Positions 1 through 6,932 of a stretch of DNA of 38,342 nucleotides are shown piece by piece. A model generated the notes under the pieces. It worked only from the letters and a program-made list of their open reading frames with translations. It had not been told where the DNA came from and ran no database searches. This DNA comes from a virus. The translations under genes were made by a program, and so were the position numbers. Within the stretch, counting starts at the first letter, position 1. Every line of letters begins with the position of its first letter. The stretch covers positions 1 through 38,342 of the IMG/VR virus record IMGVR_UViG_3300044530_000062; one strand, given 5' to 3'.

Positions 1-632
1 TAGAAGATAACTTGTACGACTCATTGTCTGCTCGTTATACAAAAGCGTTGGCTCGTGCTATGGCATACACCAAACAAGTAAAAGCGGCGGCTGTTTTAAA
101 CAACGGCTTCAACTCTGCTTATACTGGTGGTGACGGTTCAGCATTATTTTCAGCTTCACACTCATTAGTGTCTGGCGGCACAAACTCAAACATCCCATCA
201 ACTCCTGCTGATTTAAACGAAACTTCTTTAGAAGCGGCTGTTATTCAAATTGCACAATGGACTGATGAACGTGGTTTGTTGATTGCTGCTAAACCTAAGA
301 AATTGATTGTTCCACCTGCACTTCAATTCGTTGCAACTCGTTTGCTCGAAACAGAACAACGTGTAGGCACAACCGATAACGACATCAACGCGTTAAAAAA
401 CAACGGCTCTATCCCAGAAGGTTACACTGTTAATAACTTCTTAACAGACACCAATGCGTGGTTCTTAACTACTGATGTACCAAACGGTTTGAAACATTTC
501 GTGCGTCAATCATTGGTAACTTCATCAGATTCTGACTTCGATACAGGCAACATGAGATATAAAGCTCGTGAGCGTTATTCTTTCGGCTGGAGTGACCCGC
601 TCGGAATGTATGGTTCTTCTGGCTCTAACTAA
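1..632 (+). CDS. Major capsid protein, C-terminal part (cut by window edge)
   Basis: The frame is open from base 3 leftwards off the window, so this is the C-terminal ~210 residues of a longer protein. The segments 'FSASHSLVSGG', 'DERGLLIAAKPKKLIVPP', 'LLETEQRVGTTDNDINAL', 'WFLTTDVPNGLKHFVRQ' and 'RERYSFGWSDPLGMYGSSG' match the C-terminal half of HK97-fold capsid proteins of the Mu gpT-like group, the main shell protein of the head. It is followed at once by a strong intrinsic terminator, as expected for the most abundant late product. The upstream residues and true start are outside the window. The family call is from remembered motifs. I am confident it is a major head protein and less sure of the exact subfamily. 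Confidence 0.85.
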   Translation, partial: EDNLYDSLSARYTKALARAMAYTKQVKAAAVLNNGFNSAYTGGDGSALFSASHSLVSGGTNSNIPSTPADLNETSLEAAVIQIAQWTDERGLLIAAKPKKLIVPPALQFVATRLLETEQRVGTTDNDINALKNNGSIPEGYTVNNFLTDTNAWFLTTDVPNGLKHFVRQSLVTSSDSDFDTGNMRYKARERYSFGWSDPLGMYGSSGSN

Positions 633-659
633 GTAAAATCAACTACTTAGGTGGATTAG

Positions 660-687
660 GAAACCCGCTATACGCGGGTTTCTTTTT
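660..687 (+). terminator. Intrinsic terminator after the capsid gene
   Basis: An 8-bp perfect stem (AAACCCGC at 661-668, GCGGGTTT at 674-681) with a 5-nt loop is extended by a G-C pair at 660/682 and followed by CTTTTT. It lies 28 bases after the capsid stop codon and 43 bases before the start of the HNH gene. It should cut or reduce read-through from the highly expressed capsid gene. Confidence 0.9.
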
Positions 688-729
688 GTGTTATGATTCC
701 CCGTGTCAAATCACATATCGGAGAAAATC

Positions 730-1296
730 ATGGAATACCCTGCTACAAGAGAAGAAGCTAAACGTACCGACGCTAAATTTTATTTTACTGGTAAACCTTG
801 TTTGCGTGGGCATATAGCTTTGCGCAAAACAAAAGGCGCGTGCGTAGATTGTATAAAAGAAGATTGGGTTACTGATAATGAGCGTCGTAAACTATTACCT
901 AAATCAGAAGCATCAAAAGCCGCAGGTAGACGATACTATGAACGTAATAAAGAGGCTGTAAAAGCTAGAGCTGATACTAGGCCTACTGAAGAAAAAAGAA
1001 GACATAAAGATAAATACAAGAAAAATAATCCTGAATTAGGCAGAATTATATGTAATGCGCGTAGACGTAGAAACCGTGAAGCTACCCCTGCATGGTTAAC
1101 AAAAGAACAAAAAGATAGTATAAAACAGCTTTATATCGAAGCTCAAAAACTAACAAAACTTACGAGTGTACGGTATGAAGTAGACCATATAATTCCGTTA
1201 ACAAATGACAGCGTGTGTGGCTTACACGTACCTTGGAACTTACAGGTGATTCCAAAAATAGAGAACCTCAAAAAGGCTAATAAAATAGTTGCATAA
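730..1296 (+). CDS. HNH homing-type endonuclease 1
   Basis: A 188-residue free-standing HNH nuclease. An N-terminal zinc site is visible as C24-x3-H28 and C38-x2-C41. The middle is Lys/Arg-rich and probably contacts DNA. The C-terminal HNH core has D152-H153 ('EVDHIIPL'), H166, N170 ('PWNLQVIP') and N179 ('ENLKKANK'). I chose ATG 730 because GGAG at 720-723 sits 6 bases upstream; the longer GTG start at 703 has no ribosome-binding site. The gene sits alone between the capsid terminator and the next head gene, a typical place for a mobile intron-less homing gene. Its N- and C-terminal segments resemble the HNH gene at 18121-18828. Role in virion production is unlikely. Confidence 0.88.
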   Translation: MEYPATREEAKRTDAKFYFTGKPCLRGHIALRKTKGACVDCIKEDWVTDNERRKLLPKSEASKAAGRRYYERNKEAVKARADTRPTEEKRRHKDKYKKNNPELGRIICNARRRRNREATPAWLTKEQKDSIKQLYIEAQKLTKLTSVRYEVDHIIPLTNDSVCGLHVPWNLQVIPKIENLKKANKIVA

Positions 1297-1407
1297 TCAA
1301 CCAATTGGTGTACTATCAGCCTATATCTAGGAACTTAATTATTTGCGCAGATTGACCTAGCAAGCTTTACACAAGACTGCGTATCTTACGTGTATTTGGA
1401 GATTAAA

Positions 1408-1878
1408 ATGGGTTTAGCATCACACTTTGGTCCTTGGAGACTTGGAACCGTACCTAACACAACTGGCACAACTGCTGGTACTATTCGTAACATGGGCGCA
1501 ACTATCGTTGCTCAAACAGCTGACATTGCTTTTGGCACTGCTACGGGCACTGCGGTAGTACTACCTGCAGGCGCTCTTATTACGGCAATTCAGTTTATCA
1601 CTACAGCGGCGTTTTCCTCGGCTGCTACAATTAGGTTAGCTATCGGCGGTACAAACATTACGACTGCGTCTACTGTAACTAATGCAGGGACTAATGCTGT
1701 TGCTATTGACGCTACCACTGCGGCTGCGGCGCTTGTATCTAACGTAGGTTCTACTGACGCAATTGTAACTTATACAGTTGGCGGCACATCACTTACTACA
1801 GGTACTGGCGTTCTTGTTATTGCTTACATGGTTCGCTTATCTGACGGCACATACAACCCAACTGCGTATACCGCGTAA
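1408..1878 (+). CDS. Small Ala/Thr-rich virion protein, possible head decoration protein
   Basis: A 156-residue protein made almost entirely of Ala, Thr, Gly, Val and Ile in alternating beta-strand-like patterns, with no catalytic motif. It starts at ATG 1408 with a TTGGAG ribosome-binding site; a GTG at 1390 in the same frame would lack one. Position just downstream of the capsid gene and its own intrinsic terminator suggest an abundant head component, such as a decoration or head-fibre protein. That role is inferred from context and composition only. I recognise the type from aquatic phages but know no named family for it. Confidence 0.7.
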   Translation: MGLASHFGPWRLGTVPNTTGTTAGTIRNMGATIVAQTADIAFGTATGTAVVLPAGALITAIQFITTAAFSSAATIRLAIGGTNITTASTVTNAGTNAVAIDATTAAAALVSNVGSTDAIVTYTVGGTSLTTGTGVLVIAYMVRLSDGTYNPTAYTA

Positions 1879-1887
1879 TTAGTCTGC

Positions 1888-1911
1888 GGGGGAGTTTACC
1901 TCCCCCCTTTT
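1888..1911 (+). terminator. Intrinsic terminator after the 156-aa head protein
   Basis: The 7-bp stem GGGGGAG (1888-1894) / CTCCCCC (1900-1906) has a TTTAC loop and is followed by CTTTT. It starts 9 bases after the stop codon of the preceding gene and ends just before the ribosome-binding site of the next one, so it probably tunes expression between the two. Confidence 0.85.
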
Positions 1912-1927
1912 AAATAGGAGATTAATT

Positions 1928-2221
1928 ATGAGTATGCAATATGATGTCAAGAGTGCGCACGCGAGTGTTGCTGGTAGTTTATACGGTAGTCGAGTCCGTC
2001 TTAAAGGTTTTGTAGTAACCCCAGCAGCTAGTACAGCGTCTACAATTACCTTTAAAGATGGAAGTTCGTCAGGAACTACCCTATGTGAAATAGATATACC
2101 TTCTAACACAAACCCAATCCCGTTTTATGTAGCTATTCCTCAAGAAGGTATTCTATTTCAAGATGGGGTTTATATGGCTCTTAGCGCGGCTGTAACCGGC
2201 GTGACTATCTTTTACGGGTAA
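1928..2221 (+). CDS. Small beta-rich virion protein
   Basis: A 97-residue protein with a good ribosome-binding site (AGGAG, 7-8 bases before ATG 1928). The segments 'LKGFVVTPAASTASTITFKDG' (written here to its limit), 'IPSNTNPIPFYVAIPQEG' and 'DGVYMAL' give a beta-sandwich-like pattern. No enzyme motif is present. It lies between head-protein genes, so a minor head or decoration role is the best inference. Similar short proteins are common in aquatic tailed phages, where they are left as hypothetical. Confidence 0.65.
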   Translation: MSMQYDVKSAHASVAGSLYGSRVRLKGFVVTPAASTASTITFKDGSSSGTTLCEIDIPSNTNPIPFYVAIPQEGILFQDGVYMALSAAVTGVTIFYG

Positions 2222-2224
2222 GCC

Positions 2225-2458
2225 ATGATGGACGACCAAATTAAACTTGCAGTTCATGAAAACGAGATTAAACACTTGCAAACTGATATGGACAAATTGG
2301 TTAAAGATATGGAAGAACTTAAAGCTTCCGTTGCTGAGATAAGCAAAACTCTTTCAGAAGCTAAAGGCGGATGGCACGTTTTAATGGTTATGGGTGGGCT
2401 AGGTGCAGCGTTTGGTAGCGTTATTGGTTGGGCACTTGAACATTTCTCAGGTAAATAA
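2225..2458 (+). CDS. Coiled-coil protein with one C-terminal membrane segment (XhlA-like)
   Basis: A 77-residue protein. Residues 5-45 form a heptad-patterned coiled coil ('NEIKHLQTDMDKLVKDMEEL'). Residues about 50-70 ('WHVLMVMGGLGAAFGSVIGW') form one hydrophobic, Gly-rich membrane span with a short soluble tail. This layout is that of the hemolysin XhlA/holin-accessory type. It may help lysis, but the gene lies among head genes about 10 kb from the main holin-endolysin pair, so a membrane or connector role is also possible. Two starts, ATG 2225 and 2228, are adjacent and cannot be told apart. The start is 3 bases after the previous stop. Confidence 0.65.
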   Translation: MMDDQIKLAVHENEIKHLQTDMDKLVKDMEELKASVAEISKTLSEAKGGWHVLMVMGGLGAAFGSVIGWALEHFSGK

Positions 2459-2459
2459 T

Positions 2460-2735
2460 ATGGCAAAGAAAGCTCCAGTATTAGCAGTAGGTAGAGGGGA
2501 GAAGCTCCCCGTCTCTAAGGGCGCAGGTCTTACAGAAAAAGGCCGCAAGAAATATAATGCGGCTACTGGCTCTAATTTAAAAGCTCCAGCACCTAACCCT
2601 AAAACCAAAAAAGATGCAGGGAGACGTAAATCTTTCTGTGCCCGTATGAGTGGTATGCCTGGTCCTATGAAAGATGAAAATGGTAAGCCTACACGCAAAG
2701 CAGCCTCTTTAAAACGGTGGAACTGCGGTGCCTAG
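2460..2735 (+). CDS. DUF6321-type small basic protein
   Basis: A 91-residue Lys/Arg-rich protein with the segments 'VGRGEKLPVSKGAGLTEKGR', 'YNAATGSNLKAPAPNPKTK', 'RKSFCARMSGMPGPMKDENG' and 'PTRKAASLKRWNCG'. I recognise these as the DUF6321 family, present in many tailed phages and of unknown function. I chose ATG 2460, one base after the stop of the previous gene, rather than upstream in-frame codons inside that gene. Its end overlaps the start of the next gene by 8 bases. High basic charge and location suggest DNA or virion binding, but this is inference. Confidence 0.8.
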   Translation: MAKKAPVLAVGRGEKLPVSKGAGLTEKGRKKYNAATGSNLKAPAPNPKTKKDAGRRKSFCARMSGMPGPMKDENGKPTRKAASLKRWNCGA

Positions 2736-3123
2736 TACATCACTCAAACAGAAAAAATTTATGACAGCTGCCTCTCACAACCCTAGCTTTGCAAAGAAAG
2801 CGGGTATACCAGTAAGTGTAGCTAAAGAGTTTAATCAAGCCGACAAAGGCAAAAAATTTAAAGAAGGTGGCAACGTGGCTAATCTAAAAAAGATGTTTAA
2901 AGGTAAAGAGACCTATAGCGAAGAGCTTAAAGAAGGCAAAGCTATTAAGTCCGGCAAACTTACTCCTCAGCAATATGCTAAAGGTGAAAAGATGGAAGAC
3001 TCTAAAAAGATGAAATCTGACGATAAGAAGATGAAATCTGGCGGCTCTTGCTATGCTAAAGGTGGTGTTACTCGTGCAGACGGTGTAGCAACTAAAGGTC
3101 ACACTAAAGGTAAAATGGTTTAG
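2728..3123 (+). CDS. Lys-rich small phage protein with GG motifs and C-terminal ATKGHTKGK tag
   Basis: A 131-residue, strongly basic protein. Its N-terminus ('SLKQKKFMTAASHNPSFAKK') belongs to a conserved phage family: QKKFM...A..NP.FAKK.G......EF..ADKG. It starts at GTG 2728, overlapping the previous gene by 8 bases, which fits translational coupling. Residues 44-50 (FKEGGNV) and 109-115 (YAKGGVT) carry the Gly-Gly motif seen in other virion genes here. The last residues, 'RADGVATKGHTKGKMV', match the end of the next protein. The middle is low-complexity Lys/Glu/Ser and probably disordered. Function unknown; a DNA-binding internal protein is plausible. Confidence 0.72.
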   Translation: MPSTSLKQKKFMTAASHNPSFAKKAGIPVSVAKEFNQADKGKKFKEGGNVANLKKMFKGKETYSEELKEGKAIKSGKLTPQQYAKGEKMEDSKKMKSDDKKMKSGGSCYAKGGVTRADGVATKGHTKGKMV

Positions 3124-3132
3124 GAGACTGTC

Positions 3133-3855
3133 ATGGTTAAGAAAATAGATGCTGAGTCTGTAGCTAGGGAAGATATGCCTTCTTACAAAGATAGAGGATT
3201 AATGTCACGAATTAAAAAAGCTATTGATGAAGGCCACGACCCTAAAAAACTCCCTGAAATGATGCGTAGAAAAACTGCAGCTGAAACAGATGCAGGGAAG
3301 GGTGAAGGTATTCTTCAAAAGTTAATTAGTCCTTATAAAACTAGTTCAGACTCTGAGTACAGTAAACGTAATTCGTTAAAACAGAAACAAGCTGAAGATG
3401 AGTATAAAAATACCAAGTCTGACATGGCTGCTAGTGCTCTTGGTATAAAAAGCAAACCTTCAGTGAAGGTAGATACTCGTGACATGGATTACGGTAATAG
3501 ACCTAACGATGTTCCCGATGCTGTAATTAAAAAAACTGAAATTGTAAAAACTGCACCAGTAGTTTCAAAATCTAAAGGCCTTACTGAAGGCCAAAAAGCT
3601 AGAGACCAGATAGCGCGAATGCGTGATATTTATAATAGCGACCCTGAGTTTACAGGTGATAAAGATTTACCTAAACCTTCAGAACTTAAAGATTCAGACT
3701 TTAAAAAAGGCGGCATGACTAAACGTCCACCTAAACCTGCTAAGAAAGTACCAGCTAGAAAGTTTGCATCAGGCGGAAATGTATCACGTACATCGGCTTC
3801 TAAACGTGGTGATGGTTGTGCAACTAAAGGTCATACAAAGGGTAAATACCTATGA
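3133..3855 (+). CDS. Basic disordered phage protein with GG motifs and C-terminal ATKGHTKGK tag
   Basis: A 240-residue, Lys-rich, mostly polar protein with no recognised enzyme motif. Residues 190-196 (FKKGGMT) and 211-217 (FASGGNV) carry the Gly-Gly motif. The C-terminus 'GDGCATKGHTKGKYL' repeats the tail of the preceding protein. ATG 3133 has an upstream AGGAGA ribosome-binding site. The stop codon overlaps the next start as ATGA. It is probably made with its neighbours as one translationally coupled set before the head-tail adaptor. Function unknown. Confidence 0.7.
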   Translation: MVKKIDAESVAREDMPSYKDRGLMSRIKKAIDEGHDPKKLPEMMRRKTAAETDAGKGEGILQKLISPYKTSSDSEYSKRNSLKQKQAEDEYKNTKSDMAASALGIKSKPSVKVDTRDMDYGNRPNDVPDAVIKKTEIVKTAPVVSKSKGLTEGQKARDQIARMRDIYNSDPEFTGDKDLPKPSELKDSDFKKGGMTKRPPKPAKKVPARKFASGGNVSRTSASKRGDGCATKGHTKGKYL

Positions 3856-3920
3856 GACCCTGTAGAGGTATGGGAGCAGTTAATCCTAAAAAACTCCCTG
3901 GACGAAAAGGTAAAAAATAA
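3852..3920 (+). CDS. 22-residue basic peptide gene
   Basis: A very short reading frame encoding M-R-P-C-R-G-M-G-A-V-N-P-K-K-L-P then GRKGKK. It starts inside the stop of the previous gene (ATGA at 3852-3855) and its TAA overlaps the ATG of the next (TAATG at 3918-3922). A perfect fit between two overlapping neighbours, plus the 'RPCRGMGA..P.K.P' pattern that I recall from tiny proteins at the same place in related phages, supports a real gene. The peptide is highly basic and has one cysteine. Function unknown. Confidence 0.6.
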   Translation: MRPCRGMGAVNPKKLPGRKGKK

Positions 3921-4660
3921 TGACTACATCGGGTACAGCAAACTTTAACCTTGATTTAGGTGACCTCGTAGAAGAGGCGTTTGAGCGCTGCGGACAAGAG
4001 CTTCGCAGTGGTTATGATATGCGCACAGCTAGACGTTCTCTAAACTTACTCTTAGTAGAGTTTGCAAACAGAGGTATTAATTTATGGACAATTGAACAGT
4101 GTGCTGTACCCATTTCGCTTATACCGGGTCAAATTGCTTATGACCTACCTATAGACACTGTTGATTTACTTGACCATGTAGTACGTACAGGCACAGGGCA
4201 AAATCAAGTAGATATTAATATTTCTCGTATCTCTGAATCGACTTACTCTACAATCCCTAATAAGAATGCACGGGGCAGACCGATTCAAGTATGGATTAAC
4301 CGCCGCACAGGAGCAACTTACCCTGACGGTGCAACTACAGTTACTAAAGCTCCACAGATTAATATATGGCCTACACCAGACCAAGGCACAGCCGAAGCAC
4401 CTTATTATTACTTTGTCTACTGGCGACTACGCAGGATGCAAGATGCTGGAAATGCAGTAAACACACAAGATATCCCGTTCCGTTTATTGAATGCGATGGT
4501 AGCAGGATTAGCTTTTTATCTTAGTATGAAGCTTGCTGGCGTAGACCCTACGCGTATCCAAATGCTTAAAGGGGAGTATGAGCAACAGTTAGACTTGGCA
4601 CTTTCAGAAGACAGAGAGAAAGCGAGTAATCGGTTTGTTCCACGGATTATGCACGTTTAG
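3920..4660 (+). CDS. Head-tail adaptor, P22 gp4 / T7 gp11 type
   Basis: A 246-residue protein. The helical N-terminus ('LVEEAFERCGQELRSGYDMR', 'ARRSLNLLLVEFANRGINLW') is followed by a beta part ('IPGQIAYDLPIDTVDLLDHV', 'INIWPTPDQ', 'YYYFVYWRLRRMQD') and C-terminal helices ('PFRLLNAMVAGLAFYLSMKL', 'LKGEYEQQLDLALSEDREKA'). This order, with the G-Q-x-x-Y-x-L-P signature, is that of the adaptor proteins that sit under the portal in short-tailed phages (P22 gp4 and T7 gp11 are the classic examples). The gene is TAATG-coupled to the preceding micro-gene and lies in the connector block. The role is inferred from family features. Confidence 0.75.
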   Translation: MTTSGTANFNLDLGDLVEEAFERCGQELRSGYDMRTARRSLNLLLVEFANRGINLWTIEQCAVPISLIPGQIAYDLPIDTVDLLDHVVRTGTGQNQVDINISRISESTYSTIPNKNARGRPIQVWINRRTGATYPDGATTVTKAPQINIWPTPDQGTAEAPYYYFVYWRLRRMQDAGNAVNTQDIPFRLLNAMVAGLAFYLSMKLAGVDPTRIQMLKGEYEQQLDLALSEDREKASNRFVPRIMHV

Positions 4661-4662
4661 TT

Positions 4663-5049
4663 ATGTCAGTTAAATACTCGTCAGGTAAATGGGCACATGG
4701 TTTCTGCGATAGATGCGGACAACGCTATCAACTCAAAGAACTTAAAAAACTAACGATTAAAACAAAGATAACGAACATTCTATGTTGTCCGTCTTGTTGG
4801 GACCCCGACCAACCACAGTTACTTCTTGGGCTTTATCCTGTGTATGACCCACAGGCATTGCGTAACCCGCGCCCTGATACAAGTTATTATCAATCGGGCT
4901 TAAATACGTTACAATACCCAGAAGACGGAAGTCGTGTATTTCAGTGGGGTTGGGCACCAGTTGGTGGCGCTTCACAGTTTGATGCAGTACTTACACCTAA
5001 TTACCTTGTTGCCATCGCGTCTGTTGGCACTGTTACAATCACAACTTAG
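4663..5049 (+). CDS. Zinc-ribbon virion-module protein
   Basis: A 128-residue protein with a clear four-cysteine zinc ribbon: C15-x2-C18 ('GFCDRCGQRY') and C42-x2-C45 ('CCPSCWDPDQPQ'), the latter followed by the typical D-P-D-Q-P-Q. The C-terminal half ('YPEDGSRVFQWGWAPVGG') is Gly/Pro rich. The family is common between the two adaptor genes of aquatic short-tailed phages and has no known function. It begins 2 bases after the previous stop. A structural role in the neck is the natural guess from position. A regulatory role is possible given the zinc ribbon. Confidence 0.72.
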   Translation: MSVKYSSGKWAHGFCDRCGQRYQLKELKKLTIKTKITNILCCPSCWDPDQPQLLLGLYPVYDPQALRNPRPDTSYYQSGLNTLQYPEDGSRVFQWGWAPVGGASQFDAVLTPNYLVAIASVGTVTITT

Positions 5050-5058
5050 AGAACGACT

Positions 5059-5196
5059 ATGTCAGGCAAAATTAAAACAGAACCTACCCCTAAAGTAGCA
5101 GGCTATCCACAGACAGGCATTAAAACGTCTGGTATTAAAACTCGTGGTAATGGTGCAGCTACGAAAGGTAAAATCGCACGCGGACCGATGGCATAA
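5059..5196 (+). CDS. 45-residue basic peptide gene with C-terminal ATKG..ARG tag
   Basis: A short reading frame from ATG 5059 (AGAGAA upstream) to TAA 5194-5196, three bases before the next gene. The sequence runs 'MSGKIKTEPTPKVAGYPQTG', 'IKTSGIKTRGNGAATKGKIA', 'RGPMA'. The internal T-G-I-K-T-x-G-I-K-T-R-G is a small repeat, and the ending 'NGAATKGKIARGPMA' matches a tail type seen in many phage small proteins and is related to the ATKGHTKGK tails at 3123 and 3855. It fills the gap between two genes exactly. Function unknown. Confidence 0.72.
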   Translation: MSGKIKTEPTPKVAGYPQTGIKTSGIKTRGNGAATKGKIARGPMA

Positions 5197-5199
5197 GCT

Positions 5200-5862
5200 A
5201 TGACTTACGCAGAACTGGCAGCAGCAATTCAAGACTATGTGGAGAATACGTTCTCCACAACGCAGATTGATGTCTTTATTAAAGAGGCGGAGCAGCGTAT
5301 TTACAATTCAATACAGCTTCCAGACCTGCGTAAAAACGTCACGGGTATAGTTACCCTGCAAAATAAATACCTGCAATGCCCAAGTGACTTTCTATCGGCT
5401 TACTCTATTGCGGTTATTCACCCTACATCCGGTGAGTACACCTACCTTTTAAATAAAGACGTTAACTTTATTCGTGAAGCTTACCCAAGCCCAATAAGTT
5501 ATGGTACACCTAAGTATTACGCTATTTTTGGACCACAGTCTAACGATATAAATGAGCTTACCTTTATTTTAGGTCCTACACCTGATGTGCAATACACTAC
5601 AGAACTTCACTACTTCTACTACCCGCCTTCTATTACAAGTGAAGCGTCTGGTGGTAATACATGGTTAGGTGAAAACTTTGACTCTGCGTTGCTGTATGGC
5701 TCTATATTAGAAGCGTACACGTTCCTTAAAGGGGACGTCGAGATTATGACTCAATACCGTCAACGCTACGAAGAAGCTATGAACTTACTCAATACATTAG
5801 CTACGGGCAAAGACAGAGGTGATGCGTACCGTAACGGTCAAGCAAGGATACCTGTTAGATGA
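5200..5862 (+). CDS. Phage SU10-type adaptor / tail tube adaptor protein
   Basis: A 220-residue protein with N-terminal helices ('LAAAIQDYVENTF', 'IDVFIKEAEQRIYNSIQLPD'), a central beta part ('YLQCPSDFLSAYSIAV', 'YYAIFGP', 'ELTFILGPTPD', 'TELHYFYYPPSI') and C-terminal helices ('WLGENFDSALLYGSILEAYT', 'YRQRYEEAMNLLNTLA'). This is the phage SU10 adaptor family, which forms a ring below the portal. With 3920-4660 it makes two adaptor-like proteins in this neck block. It ends in an ATGA overlap with the next gene. Confidence 0.82.
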   Translation: MTYAELAAAIQDYVENTFSTTQIDVFIKEAEQRIYNSIQLPDLRKNVTGIVTLQNKYLQCPSDFLSAYSIAVIHPTSGEYTYLLNKDVNFIREAYPSPISYGTPKYYAIFGPQSNDINELTFILGPTPDVQYTTELHYFYYPPSITSEASGGNTWLGENFDSALLYGSILEAYTFLKGDVEIMTQYRQRYEEAMNLLNTLATGKDRGDAYRNGQARIPVR

Positions 5863-6305
5863 TAGTACAAGGCCAAACAACTAGCTTTAAAGAAGAGCTT
5901 TACGAGGCTATCCATAATTTCACTACGGATACGTTTAAAATTGCTCTGTACACAGCTAATGCCACGCTTAATCAAAACACCACTGAATACACTGATGCAG
6001 ACGAAGTACCTGAGACGGTGCTTATTAATGGAGTGTCTACTTCTACTGGTTATACAGCAGGTGGTAAAACCCTAGTAAACCCAACAGTAAACGCCTCTTA
6101 TGGAACTGCGTACATTAGTTTTGACAACCCTTTATGGACATCAGCTAGTTTCACAGCACGCGGCGCTTTAATATATAATAGCTCTCAAGATGATAGGTCT
6201 GTAGCTGTACTGGACTTTGGTAGCGATAAGGTTACAACCTCAACTTTTACAATAACTTTTCCAGCGAATACAAGCACTTCAGCTATTATTCGCTCATCTA
6301 ATTAG
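5859..6305 (+). CDS. Conserved virion protein (FKIALYT family)
   Basis: A 148-residue protein starting in an ATGA overlap with the adaptor gene. Its N-terminus ('SFKEELYEAIHNF' then 'DTFKIALYTANATLNQ') and 'GYTAGGKTLVNP' define a family found in very many tailed phages, always among structural genes. The rest is Thr/Ser-rich beta structure ('ARGALIYNSS', 'AVLDFGSD'). It is probably a small tail or capsid accessory protein. No enzymatic residues are seen. Exact location in the particle is unknown. Confidence 0.72.
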   Translation: MIVQGQTTSFKEELYEAIHNFTTDTFKIALYTANATLNQNTTEYTDADEVPETVLINGVSTSTGYTAGGKTLVNPTVNASYGTAYISFDNPLWTSASFTARGALIYNSSQDDRSVAVLDFGSDKVTTSTFTITFPANTSTSAIIRSSN

Positions 6306-6314
6306 GTAAACAAT

Positions 6315-6923
6315 ATGCACACAGAAAAAGTAGATGCGCAAGACTCCACAGGCGTAACCCTCATTAGAGGTGGAGAAGCTAATGAACAAATTCAAATTAC
6401 AGGTCACTATGACGTTAAATGTTTAGATGTTGACGGTAATGTAAAGTGGGAAGACATTATTAAAAATTTAGTAGTGACTGTAGGTAAAAACGATTTGCTT
6501 GATAAGTATTTTTCTGGTTCTGCTTACTCTGCTACTTGGTATATGGGTCTTGTAGACAATGCTTCTTTCCTTAACTATTCTGCAACTGATACATTAGCGT
6601 CTCACGCAGGGAATGGTACAACTACTGGATGGATTGAATTTTTATCGTATTCTATTAGTGGCGGAAACACTACAAACAGGCCGTCCCCTACATGGCTTGC
6701 GGCAGGGGCTACTACAGCGGGAAGTAAATCTACACAAGCAGTAACATTCACTATTACGGCTAGTGGTAACGTACAAGGCGCTTTAATGTGTACAACCCAA
6801 GCAAAAGGTACAGCTACAAATGGTGGTGCAGGTATTTTATATTCCGCAGGCACTTTTGCTGGTAGCAACCGTGCAGTAGCTTCTGGTGATTCACTTATTG
6901 TAACTTATACAGCGTCAGTTTAG
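6315..6923 (+). CDS. Conserved virion protein (GHYDVKCLDVDGNVKW family)
   Basis: A 202-residue protein. The N-terminal part 'GHYDVKCLDVDGNVKWED' and 'NLVVTVGKNDLLDKYFSGS', then 'ATWYMGLVDN', are the signature of a widespread phage structural family. The C-terminal part is Gly/Thr-rich beta structure ('STQAVTFTITASGNVQG', 'LIVTYTASV'). It lies directly after the FKIALYT-type gene, as the two usually do in related phages. The role is a virion component of unknown position. Confidence 0.7.
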   Translation: MHTEKVDAQDSTGVTLIRGGEANEQIQITGHYDVKCLDVDGNVKWEDIIKNLVVTVGKNDLLDKYFSGSAYSATWYMGLVDNASFLNYSATDTLASHAGNGTTTGWIEFLSYSISGGNTTNRPSPTWLAAGATTAGSKSTQAVTFTITASGNVQGALMCTTQAKGTATNGGAGILYSAGTFAGSNRAVASGDSLIVTYTASV

Positions 6924-6932
6924 GGGTGATGT

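Noticed and set aside
694-705. TGATTCCCCGTG shared with 34086-34097
   Set aside because: A single 12-base match is expected by chance in a window of this size; the contexts differ.
1297-1407. Possible promoter in the gap before the 156-aa head gene (TTGACC at 1352)
   Set aside because: No acceptable -10 at 16-18 bases; left uncalled.
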